NCBI RefSeq assembly: GCF_018691265.1
Contig: NW_024881283.1
Coordinates: forward strand, 8,179,731-8,243,730
From: Tyto alba
Lineage: Eukaryota > Chordata > Aves > Strigiformes > Tytonidae
Direction of reading: 5' to 3'
Length of the DNA stretch: 64,000 bases
Made by a program: the position numbers and the translations under genes. The notes under the pieces were generated by a model that saw only the letters and a program-made list of their open reading frames with translations, was not told the DNA's origin and searched no databases. Below are positions 24,801 to 36,800 of the stretch, in pieces. The stretch's first letter is position 1, and each line of letters opens with the position of its first letter.

Positions 24801-27800
24801 TGCTCATGGAAACACAACACAGGAAAGTTCTTCCAGCTTTTAGTACCCCTTTTAGACCAAAAAGGGGCTCCTCAGACAGGCAGCAATGGAAAGACAGTCA
24901 CTTGGGTTAAACTCGTGCTGAAGCCCAGGAGTTAAGATGAGGTTCTTCTGCTCTGACAGCTTAACATAAGCTAAGCCCAAGCTATTTCTTCTGCAGCATA
25001 GCTGTATCTGAAGCGACCCACCAGGATGGCCATATAAGCACAGACTCCAAACCGCAGAAATGCCTTTCTGCTGCGCTTGATCTCACCACAAAACTAAGGG
25101 CTAAACTAGACGACCCCTTAAAGTCTCTTCCAGATAGATTTCTTACAATCCTCTAACAAAGTGCTGCTCCGAACCAGTCCCCTACCTGCTCTTCTTCCAC
25201 CCCTTGGAAGGCCAGGTCCACCCCGCATCGCCATCCTGCCTTCTGGTGGCCGTGGGAGCTGGCGTGGGCTCAGCCCCTCAGTGCAGCCATCCCCACCGTC
25301 GCACCCGCTCGCTGAACTGAAACACCTCTTGCAGACAAAGCTTCCCCCCAAGAAAGATCCGAGAGCTGCTTCCCAGCCTCCCGCCTCGGAGAAACCCGGC
25401 CAGGAGGAGCATTTACAACGGGAGAGGGCTCGTCCCTCCCGTAACCGGGATTAGTCCCTCTGGGATACGGGAAAGGGGCTGGGGGAGAGAGAGGAAATGT
25501 GCGGGTGTCAGTTCTCCAAAAGTTAAGGGTTTGTTGTAGGTTGTGGCCTTTTGGGGCAAGTTTGAGGGCTGTTTGTAGCCAGGAAAAAAAAAAAAATATA
25601 TATGGGAAGTTTCAAGTGTCAGCTGCTTCAAAAGTCATCTGTTCACGGCCTCCATCAGAGCCTTCAATATATCTTCTTTATTAAAATCTGGACACAATGA
25701 GTCCAGAAGTGCCCACCTTTGTCAGGGCTGCATTGGCAACTTGCCTGGAGCCCTGGGGCCATGCCTAATTTGCATCTCATTTACACAGATGTTCATTAAA
25801 ATTAATGCCTTAAGACATAATATCTGCCTGCACTTGAGCCTTCTGGACAGACGGACCGCGACCGCTCCCGGAGAGCCCGAGCCACCCCATCCTCCTCCCC
25901 ACGCTCAGCTGCATGGTCCCCACGCCACCCCAGGGAGCACTGCCCAGCTGAGGAGCTGCCTCTGGTCCCCCTGGACACACTGTGCCCACATTTTGTTTGC
26001 AATCCAAGAAGGGAGACAGTTGTGATATTGTCTTAGGCGCTGAGAAATAAAAGTCTGGTGCAACCACAAAAAGCCCCTCGTGTTCCCCGCTGCCCCCAGA
26101 GCCCAAGCCAGACTCCTCCACCGTTCTCCCTCCCGCACGTATAGGGTAGGTACAGTCTCTGCCCGTACACTGCGATGCCCTTCCACGTGCAGATCAATAC
26201 CTGGGATTGCATTTGCCCTTAGAGAGAACCGTAAGGTGATGCTTTGCAAAGATCGACTCTGAAACATTTACAATTCATGCAAAAATGCCTGCTCTCTGGA
26301 TGCACCGCGCATGGGTGGAACGCTGCTGCGTAACTGCGATTGCTCCATCCACCCTTCTTACTTCTCCCCCATTTTATTCTCAGCCATTACACAGCAAAAC
26401 CCTACCATCACTGCTGCAGCTTTCATTTTTCCACCAACAAAGACCCCCCAGCTACAGCGCACAGCCTCAATGGCCAACGAATGACTCCTGGTAAGGACAG
26501 ATCACCCCCCCAAAAGCACCCTTGGCTCGTGCAGTCCAGGCCGTCGTTGTCTTAAAGGGTCATTCTCAAGGTCACTGAGATACAGACCATTTGCAAGCAC
26601 TACAATGGGTTAAGCTGCGCCTGCCAACCCTGCTCACCAGCCCGGCCAACCAAGCAATCTGCATCGATGCTGGGTTTTGTCACCGTTTCTAACAAGAGCT
26701 GCTCGGCCAGGAATAATCCCTTCCCTTGCAGGAAAGTTTCACTGGTTTTAAGGACTAGAAACTCCTTTTTGGATATATTCGTTCCAAGCAACTGTGTGGT
26801 ATTTAATGATGAAGTTAAATCTTTTCCATCAATCTAAGATCAAGCCAAAACACTGCCCAACACAAGAGTTGATCAGATCAGATGAGTTTGAGTTTGCCCC
26901 GTAAGCAACATTTCCAAGCTCTTTTTTTGGATAGGCAACCCCCAAAACAGAAGTACCTTGTCCTGGTGAAGGTTTCACAGAGCTATTAAGTGGTGGAACG
27001 GGATCAATTAGCCATGAGATGAAGAGTAAATGGCTGTAAAAATGCCTCCCCCTCCCGCCCCGCATTAACACCAGGAAACGAGCAGCCAGATGTAAATCAG
27101 CCTGATCATCAGCTACCGAGCATATCAGTAATAGAAGTTTCACAGCAAGGGAATTTCTAAGCAGTATTAATATAATTAATGTAGTGTAACAGCATGGCCC
27201 AACACCATAATACTGTATAAAAAAATAGCACACTCCAACTCTTCCCTCTCAGCATTTCATGCAAGCCTTGCTGGTCTCCATCAGCTCTTTGATGGAAACG
27301 TGAACCGCCCACAGCAAAACTTTGCCTTAGTTTTATTCCCTGTGTGTATCCCTTGTCCCACAGTTTATTTGTGGCTTTATCAGTACCCAAGGACCCCAAA
27401 ACGGACATAATATGTGGCCCAGACAAAGTGAACAACAAACAGTAAGGGTGGGCCGGGTAGAAAGACCGCAGGATGATTCAATCTGGACTCGACTCTCAGG
27501 TGATGCCAACTTACAGTTCAGATGGACTCAAGAACATCCCTCCCTCCCCCAAAATCTAAATGCCAACCACCTCTACAAGCCGACAGGGTACTGGCATGCC
27601 AACATTACACATCGCAAGTCGAACAGGGAAAAATTTTTTTCCTCGCAATCACAGAATCTTCCTGCACCTTTTCACCACAGACTATCAAGTCCAGCAGTTG
27701 ACCTTCTATTCTGCAGAGCAAGGATATTTTACTACACTGAAAATGCTGACATACAGCAACAAACCACGAAGCCGCGATAGCTTGAAGACCAGAGGCCCTA

Positions 27801-30800
27801 CACAAAAGACCACGACACTAGACAGACCTTCAAATTCCAAATACCACTTAAGAAACATTATAGCACAAAGACTTACCTTGAAGTCTGCCAGCTGCTGGTT
27901 GATGGTTTCCACCTCTGTTCCCACCACCCACTGCAACGCCTCGTTCTCCTCTGCTGCGGTTGTCATGTGGGTCAGCTCCTTCAGCCTGCTGTAAAAGTCC
28001 TCGACACGAGACAGTGTCGTTTCTACCTGCTCCTGACGGTTCCTGCCCCTCTCTGTCAGTTTGCTGCACTGTTTATTCAGCGTCTCCAACTCACGTTTCA
28101 GTCCTAATAAATCGGGGCTCCCTTCGTCCTCCAGCATCTTCTTACATTCGCTCTCAGAAGCTTCAATGTCAGACTTCAGCCTGTGGAGTTTGCCCAGGAA
28201 CGTGCGAACGTCCTCTGCTTGGGACTGAAGGCTGTCAGTGTCTCTCCCGGTGGGGCCCATGCTATCTAGCTCATCATCGAGGTCCGCCAGTTGAGAGAAC
28301 ATCTCCCTGACCCGGCTACTGAATTGGCCGATCCCTTCAAGTTTGTTTTCCATGAGCGTACAGCAGTCATTTACTTTCTGCTTCACAGCTCTGAAATCCT
28401 GCTGAGCCACCTCAGCTTGGCTTAAGAGCTGAGAACAGTCGGACCCGTCTGGGGCATCTTCTACTAGACCTTGAGTGAAGTTTTTCAGATAATCCACCTG
28501 TGGCTCCAGGGCCTGCAGCACCTCCTGTTGTGCCCTGAGCTTCTCCAAATTCTTGTTGCTGCAGGCCTGTGGCCCTAGTGCATCATAGATCTCCAGCTGG
28601 TGCTTCGCCCCTTCCAGCTTCTTCTCAATGTTCTTGAAGCTCTCCTGAAACTCCTTGAGCCTCTGTGACATTTCTTCAATGGAGCCAGTCTTGGCTTGCA
28701 GCTCTTCTGTGATGGCATCCATCTTCTGATTGATGCCAGCCTTCTCATCCCGAATGTCGTCCTCATCGGTTTGAGAAGCATCAATCAGGATGTCGGCAGC
28801 GCTGTTCAGCATCTCCAGCAAGGAGCGGCGCTTCTCCACGTCACTCAGCAAAGCCTTTGATCTCAGAAGAGTCGCTTCCAGCTGCACCGGATCCAGAGTT
28901 ACTTCCAGCTCTGACATCTTTGCCTTGCAGTCCTCCACCCAAGGCAGGAGGTCTTCCGTGTGCCGTTGGTACTTCTGAGCTTTCTGCAAACAGTCCTTGA
29001 GCTTAGAGTGTCTATCAGCAGCCTGTTTGCTGAGCTCTTCCCAGTGTGTTTTGAGGCTGACCAACTGGTTTTGCAGAGTGGTCTTTTCTTCCCCAGGCTG
29101 GACAGAAAGCAGCAAAGACTCTCCCTCGGCTACAATCATCTCGTAGGAGCCACTGTGTTGGTTGAGGCTCTTCTGGAACTCTTCTTGCTCCTGAATCTGG
29201 CTCTGCAGCCTCTCCAGTTTAGCAGAAATAGGTTGGCTCCGAGCTTGCTGGCACCGTTTGTCATCTAGCCAGGTCCTGAGTTCATCAAACATATGCTGGA
29301 ACTGCTGGGAACTTGCAAGCGCAGTCTGCAGTCGGTTCATCCGGTCGGCTGAAATGGAAATAAGATTAGAACGCAACAATTAAGCTGAAATCAAATAAGC
29401 AAAGTGCAATTATTTAAAATCATCTGAGATGCACCAACTGTGTTTTGATTAACAGGAAGGAGTTTTCCATTGCATCACTAGCCTTTTTGCCCACTGATTC
29501 ATAAATTTCTTAAGTAGTAAGAGGCAATGATAACGCAGTAGTCTCAGTTCCCCCGACCGGTCTCGAAATGCGGCCTCTTAGAAACCAGAAGAGGCATCCC
29601 AAAGTTAGAGGGTGGCCACTGGGTCTTCTCCAGGCCCCATTTCTGAATTCAGGAGCCACCTGGGTTTTTTTTCCAAGCACAGCACACGCCACACGGCTGC
29701 AGGCCAGACAGGCTCGCTGAAGAGCCACAGCAGTGGGACTAAACATCTCTGCTCGCTCTCCAGGCTCGGGTTTGGCTGGAGTGTGAACTCTCCAGTGCTT
29801 AGCCCCACCTAAAACTCCCACGAAGCACCCTAAAAAATGATAAATGGTGCTCCCCCTACTATTCTTAGAAACACAGTGATGGGAGAGCCCTTTGGCAAAG
29901 AGCGGGGGGGGGGGGGGAAGTTTGACATCCAACATCTCTTAAGCAACTTCCGTGCTCTGTCTCACCTGCCAGGTCTTCCAGCCCTTTGAGAGGAAGTGCC
30001 ACCGTCTCCAGGCGTTTCCTTAACTCATCTTTGAGATACTGCTCCCCGATCAGGACAGAGAGGTCATCACAGAGGGTCTGAGCCTCTGCGATCTCCTCTT
30101 CCAGCTGCTCCAGGTCTGAGCGGATCTCACTGGTTTCCTCCAGCTGCTGTTTCACGGCGTCGGGCTGCGTGCTGATGGCAGACTGGCCGCTCAGGCGCTG
30201 CCCAACCGCCTTCACCTTCTCGGAGAGGCCCTGGAGGAGCTCCTGGTACTGGGTGCTCTTTACTATGGCTTGGTCAATTTGGCTGGAGCGGGAGTTGAGG
30301 CGTTCCATTAGCTCCGACCATTTCTGATTAACCCCTTGGAGTTCTTCCCGCACCTGGTTAGTGGATGGAGAAACGTCTCCAGGGCCAGTCAAGATGCTCT
30401 GAGCTGCCTGGTTGAGCTGCTCATGCTGTTGTCGGCGCGCCTCAAATTCCTTCAACATAAACTGGAACAGAAATAACATAAAAATGTTTGCATAAAACTG
30501 ACAGCTCCGAATACACACAGTCAAAACAAACCAGACCTTCAGGGGCTTTATCCAGCCCATGGAATCAGTAGGAACAAGCCCTGGGGCGGGATGGCACTGG
30601 GGCTGGGTTGACCACGATTGACTGTGACCTTGCAACTTAAAAAGCTGGGAGAGGTCTGCGACTCCAGGACTTTGCTCTCTCTCTTATTTGTCCTACCGCT
30701 GTGTAATGTAACGTAAACCAGTTAGATGAGGAGGAAATCTAATTATGTTAACTGGGGCATTTGATTTTATGATGTGGCCGGTTACGGACATGTTAGGATT

Positions 30801-33800
30801 TAGAAGCAGGAGGTATGGAAAGGGCAGGCTGCCAGGCGGAGGGGCAGCATTAGCAAGTCCTGCTGAGCATCAGCACAGGTCTTGTTTAAAGCAATTTCAC
30901 TCTCCGAGCGGGGCCAAGTGATTCACTGATGAGTCAATCCAGTGCGGGGAATCGAGCTCAAGCACTGCACCCGTTTCGAGTTATTCACAGTACTTTGCTC
31001 CCAGCGGGGTTTGGAGGACTTGGGAGAGGAGCCATGAGGTCTCCCGACACTCACTGCATGGCAGAGCTCTTGCAAGACAAATAATTCCACGTGCAATCTT
31101 CCTCCTCACGTACCGGATGAGACACCCTCCCCTTCCTCCTTGTCCCGAACCCACCGTGGAGATGCGTGGGCAGCTCCCAGCTCACCTGGACCTGCTGCTT
31201 CTGTGCGGTGAGCATGTTTGGGTCGATGGAGAGGGGTCCCAGCACGCTCATCATCAGCTCCTTCTCCAGAAGCCAAGGGCGCAGCTGGGCTTCGGCAGCC
31301 TGGAAGGTGGCCAGCTGGTTCACTGACTCCTCCAGCTTCTGCTGCCGCTCGGCCGTCGCCTGGCTGGCTCTTTCCCACCTGCAATCTGAAGCACCGGCCG
31401 TGTTGGCAGTGGTTGTGCTCCTGGGCAGCCCACCCCTCCATCAAGAAGGTTTTTTTACCCTCCCCATGGTTTCCCCAACAGGAAATCTCCTCGGCTTTTC
31501 AATAAAACTAGCATGGCTCTATTCACTCTCCATCTAATAAGCCGTTACCCATTTCTAATGGCTACGTGGTCTTGAAGCTCATAGAAAAATAACACCTTGC
31601 AAGCAGGATTTCTGTGCTCTAGTCACTACTGCCACGAGCTGGTCTGACCTTGGGTGAGCCATCTCACATCCCTGGCTCGATAAATGAGGATACTCTCATG
31701 TGTATCAGTCCTCACACAGCACATTCAGATCTCCTGGACGGAGAACTCCGTAAACACGTTCCTGCTATTTCAAAGAAGAGAATCTCTGGGCTTCCTTTTA
31801 AATACACAGCCTTGTTTAGTAAACATTTAATTTCCTAGGATAGCCTTACTAATGACTAAAATTTTATATCAAGCAGTGAAGCTTTTAATCAAAATAATCA
31901 ACTTGTGTCTCTAATGCTTTTTTTTCCCTCCCTTTCTTTCTTTTTTTTTTTTTTTTTTTTTTTAAGAAGTAATTTAAGGAGGCAGGTCTTTAAAATAGAC
32001 ATCCATCATAGAGATTTCATTAATCACAACAGTGCTCATCTCAGGAACACCTTGTACACCAGACAGCTTGGAGATAAGTTTGTTATTTACTGAATTTTAA
32101 TCAGAATTGACTCGGCTCTGCTGTGACTTTGGAATTGCCCTGCAATCCCAAACCACTTCTAATGTGATGTTTCAAGACAGAAGCCTCACTAAGTGCTTCA
32201 GGCACTTACTCAGGTCTTCCTGCATCTTCTTCCAGTTCGCTGCTTCTGGAGAATCTGGATATTTCTCCAGCAGGCCAGAAAGTGCTTCCTTTACCTTCTG
32301 GATCTTCCCTGAATTCTGTTCCAGTTCAGTCAGAAATGCCTGGAAAATAATCATTTTAACTTCTTCAGATATAGGGCAAAAGAATGAAATCACCAAGAAG
32401 GAATGAAGGACCAGCTACAAGCTGGAGTTGGACAATTCCTGTTCTTTGCAATATTTTTGTTCTTTAGCAATACTGTGAGCTAACTTGGCTCCAAGAGCAG
32501 GGAAAGGCTGGGAACTGCTTTCCAGGAGAGAAGTTGGAGTGACCCAGCAATGAGGGCTACAGATAAGCTCCTTTCCCCTGAGCCAAATGCCTGAAAGCAA
32601 CAGGTCTAGAAGCCAAGAGGTTGAGCACAGCACGTGGGCTCCTGCTCCACGGACCTGCCTGGGATCCCTTCTGGGGAAAGCCCTTCCTTAGCCTAGGGCA
32701 GGTCCTTGTTGCTAATCCTTGTTGCTAATCTCCGAGATCCTTTGGGGAGGAAATGCTCAGATCCCCGTTTTTCACTCTGGAAGAGAAGTTACCTTGTTGT
32801 GCTCAGCCTGGGCTCTCATCGTCTCCGTCTTGGTGGGTGAGGAGGAGGCGTCCAGCTCCGACAGCGTTCGTTCCTTCAACTCCAACCACTTCAGCATCGA
32901 GCTGGCCTCCTCCTCCACTTCTTGCATCTTCTCCAGCATCGCCGAGAGCTGCTGCTGGCGTTCCCGCAGCGCCGCGCCAAGGTTCTGGTATTGCTGGGTC
33001 ACGTCCGACACGTCGCACTGGATCTCGGTCAGATCTGTTCCCAAAAAAAAGCAGCCCGAGATGAGGACCGCTGCCTGCGCTGCCCGGCTTAACCTGGACT
33101 ATCAGGTACTGATCTAGCCCCGGGCAGCCCCGGCCGGCCAAGCACGAGAAGCAAGAGGCCAAGGCTGCCGTCCGTCTGTCTGCAGAGCCATGTCAGATCA
33201 TCCGCGCGTCCCGCGCCAGAGGGGCCCTTCCAGCTGCACCGCGGATGCATGCTGACAGTTTGCAAACGAAGCAAATGCCTTCGTGTTTGTGAGGCTGATG
33301 CGAGCTGAGCACCCCCCATCCCCCCCCCCCCCCTCCTTGCAATGTCACTGCTAATACAGCGTTAAATAAATTTGACACCAAAATATAAAGCCATTTTTAC
33401 GCACCTATTAGCTCGTTGAACCGGTGAACTAACAGCAGATAACGGGCAATAATTAAAATTGCTCTTCAAACTGAAGGGTTGGATGCAGTTATAATCCCTT
33501 AGAACCAATAAAATTAACTGCAGGCCTTAAAACCATCTCCCATTTATCAGCTCCTTCCCACCATCTGATGGGGTGGTCAGGGTGCTGTCACTCCCCAAAG
33601 CTGCCCCCTCTCTGTCCTTCAGCCTGACCTACATCCTCCAGCACCGCCTGCCCGTCCCGTGGCTCTGGCTACCGCGCGGCACGGCTGAGAATTCTCCAGC
33701 CTTTCTGGCAGGCTCACTTCGCTCGCGACGGGATGCCGACGGTGTCACACTGGGGTTTGTGTTCTCACGGATGGGAATGCACAGACAAAAACGGACAGGG

Positions 33801-36800
33801 AGACGGCGAGGCGGCCTCGGCACGCGCGTGCCGGCACAGCGGTGACAGCGAGCTCACCTTTGCACGTGTGGTATCCGTTCACGCTGCCTGCTGACCCTCC
33901 CGGAGTGGGCAGCGCGGTACCTGAGCAGAGGGGACGGAGACAGACAGAGGGACAAGACAGACGTGTTAGGAATGCAGACAGCAAGTGACGAACGGCCCTC
34001 CACGACACGGACCACACCGGCCACCAAGCACAGACGCGGCGTCTCCACGGGCCTCCTCCCCCTCTCCCTGCCTGGTGCCGATGAGCCCACCGGCTCGGCG
34101 CCGAGCGATCGGCATTGGTTCGATTTGGAGCGGGGTTCATCTCTCCCCCTCCCGACACACGGGCACCCCGCGCTTTCCTGGAGCTGCTTCTGCCTGGCTG
34201 GACCAGAAGCAGAAGAGCTGAAGCTGCCTGGAGCTGGGCACCCGGCCCAACATCGCCCAGAGACCAGCGTGGACGTGGCTCCTGCGTGGACCGTAATACC
34301 GGGGACCACTGGCCACCTCCACGCATGGAAAGCTGCTACCCTGAGCACGATTTTGTGAATTACGGTGTCAAGTGAGACTACTAAACACCTCCCCTGAAGA
34401 GATTAACTCCCCCACATCCTCCTTTTCTAATGAGATGAAACTATTTAAATCCGCCTTGGTGCACAGACACGCTCTCTTTGCCAAGAGGCTCCACGCAGGA
34501 TGCACCAGTGTCCCCTCCTTGGACACCAGTTATCGCAGCTACGCTCACAACCAAAAGGGGATTCATCAGAAACATTATTGGGTAAGTCTCTCTCTTTCTA
34601 ACCACACATTTTAAAGCTTTAATGGATGTTAAGGGGCTGCAGCTTTGGTCACCCCGCGCGGGTGACCATGTGGGTCACCCACAACAAGCCTCTCCCCGCT
34701 TCTCTTGGAGGTTTCCCACCAAACTACTCCTCAGGTTAACCCTAACAAACATCTCGACCATGAATTCCCATAAAAGCCCATCAATGATGAGAGTCCAGGG
34801 ACTTGTTCTCACAAGCTGGAAGACATCTTTTAGTTGGCTTCCAAACGAACCAGACATAATCTCATTGCTTCACAGACTTAAAGCCAAAAAGGGGACTAGT
34901 AAATCACGTCTGAATATCACAGTCTGAAATTTCATCCAGATAGGAAACCCAGATACTAGAGTTTGATCAAAACACTCCAGCCCTCAGGAGGCTGAAGCAC
35001 ATCACCAGGAGAAAGCAGAAGCCACCTCCACGAGCTGCCTGCGGGGCTGGGAGCCTGGACCCCCACGCTGCAGCAGCCTGAAGCTCCCACGCTCCATCCG
35101 AGCAGCAGTACGTGTCCCCACGCTGGGCTCACGGCAAACGCAGGGTAATTCAGTGCTCGTTATGCTACAGCAAATTAAGTCAAGTTGGTGGGCTCCGAGC
35201 GCTTGGCTGTTGCGTTAATGCAACGAGCACCAGTGACTTGAACGTGGGGCTGAGCCCCGTGATACTCAGACCACCACAGGCCCTCTGAAGTTTGATAAAA
35301 AGGGGGAACCACCCCATTTTTTGCTTGAGGCAGGCTCAGAGAAGATGCAGGGGCGAGAGCAGAGGTCTGAGGAAGGAGGCATCGTCGGGAGAGCGGGCTG
35401 CGACTCACCTGCCTTGGACGGGGTATTGGGGGCCGTGATCTCCACAATCAGGTTCTCCAGGAGGGTCCCTCTGCGGCCGATCTCCTCCACCTGGGCCCCC
35501 TTCCCCTTCCACTCCTCTAGGAGATCCTGCACAAAAGCAAAAGCCGGGACTGGAGGTCGTGCTTCCCCGGCCACAGCCCTCCCTCCCTCGCCCGTCACCT
35601 CCGCGGTGACTCAGTGGCACCGGGACACGGCACCCAGGGGTGCGCCAGCGCCCGGCACGCGGGCTGCAGCGGGAAATTGGGCGCCTTTATTTTTGTCGGG
35701 GGGGGGAACGAAGAGTGAAAAACTCTTTCCGAACTAGGTCTGTCAAAGGAAAACTTCGTGTCCCTCCCACCATTTCAGGAGCCTCCTTCCTCCTCCTCCT
35801 CCTCCCCGCACCACCCAGCCGCGCGCGAGTCCGGTCCCCGCAGCTTTCGGCAGAGCCTGGAAGCGTGCTGGAGCCCGGCGCCGTGCCGCGGGGTGCGAGG
35901 GCTGCGGGTGACTCAGCAGACGCTGCTCTGCCTCTGAGTCAAACCCTTGGCATATCCTCATTTAAAGCATCACGGTGCCGGAGAGGAGCGGGGGCTCGGA
36001 TGACTGGAGGCCACTTTCCACGTCTAGCGAAGGGAAACACTCAGCAAAAACGAGGCTGCTCGGGTCTCCCGCTCCCAAATCCTGCCCAGAGCAAGCAGGG
36101 GAGAGGGAAGGGAAACCAGGCAGTGCCCAAAAGGACCTTTGCACTGCTCCCTTCTCCGCACGCCAGGGATCACTGGATGCACACACCCCAGCAGCAACAG
36201 GGGAGCCCAGGATTCCTGAGACCATAAACCACCTCCCAGCAATCGGCTTGATGGGATTTATTCCACTTTGCAGCACGTCCACACCAGCTGCCAACTTTCC
36301 CAGTCCAGTTCCGGCTCCCTCTGCCCACCTGGATCTGCTGCCTGCGCTGCTGCAGCTCCTGGGTGCCCAGGGAGGTCTCAGCGGGCGGCATTTTGCCTTC
36401 GCTCTCCCTCAGCCACTTCCTCACGGCCCCGACCAGCTTCCGAAATTCATCCAGTTGCTCCTGGCAGGACGACGCATCCTTTTCTCTGGGAGTGAAAAGG
36501 TTTTTGGAGAGTCAGAGCTCGTGCTTCGCCTTGCAATTACCCCCGCTTGAATGTAGCACAGTTGTGTCTGTAGGAGCCCTTCTTTTTATTATTATTATTA
36601 GATGTTGCTTAGGAACAGCACACGCAGTGCCAGCCAAAGCGGGGTGCACGCCGCAGCTCGTCCCTCACTGCTGCTGCCCCCCCCCCCCTCCCTGCAAGCT
36701 GCGGCCGGTGGCGTTTTTGGGGCCGCTCCGGCCCCACCACGGTAGTCAACAGCCACGGGACCACCACCGCCAACCTGCGCTGGCTCAGCACCGGGCTCTT

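Larger units (their letters stand above)
16351..27876 (-). other. Intron 37, upstream of the alternative promoter
   Basis: 11.5 kb, the largest exon-free stretch in the window. It contains two or three CR1 relics, C-rich runs (near 22,687-22,708 and 23,655) and AT-rich segments with clustered transcription-factor-like motifs (for example 22,795-23,010 and 25,640-25,830). No coding exon found. Confidence 0.7.

Noticed and set aside
27645..27720. CAATCACAGAATC string resembling a reversed CR1 end
   Set aside because: Only about ten bases match and the following sequence does not follow the CR1 consensus.
32703..32730. Two tandem copies of a 13-base unit (CCTTGTTGCTAAT)
   Set aside because: A two-copy duplication of this size is common in introns and has no supported function.
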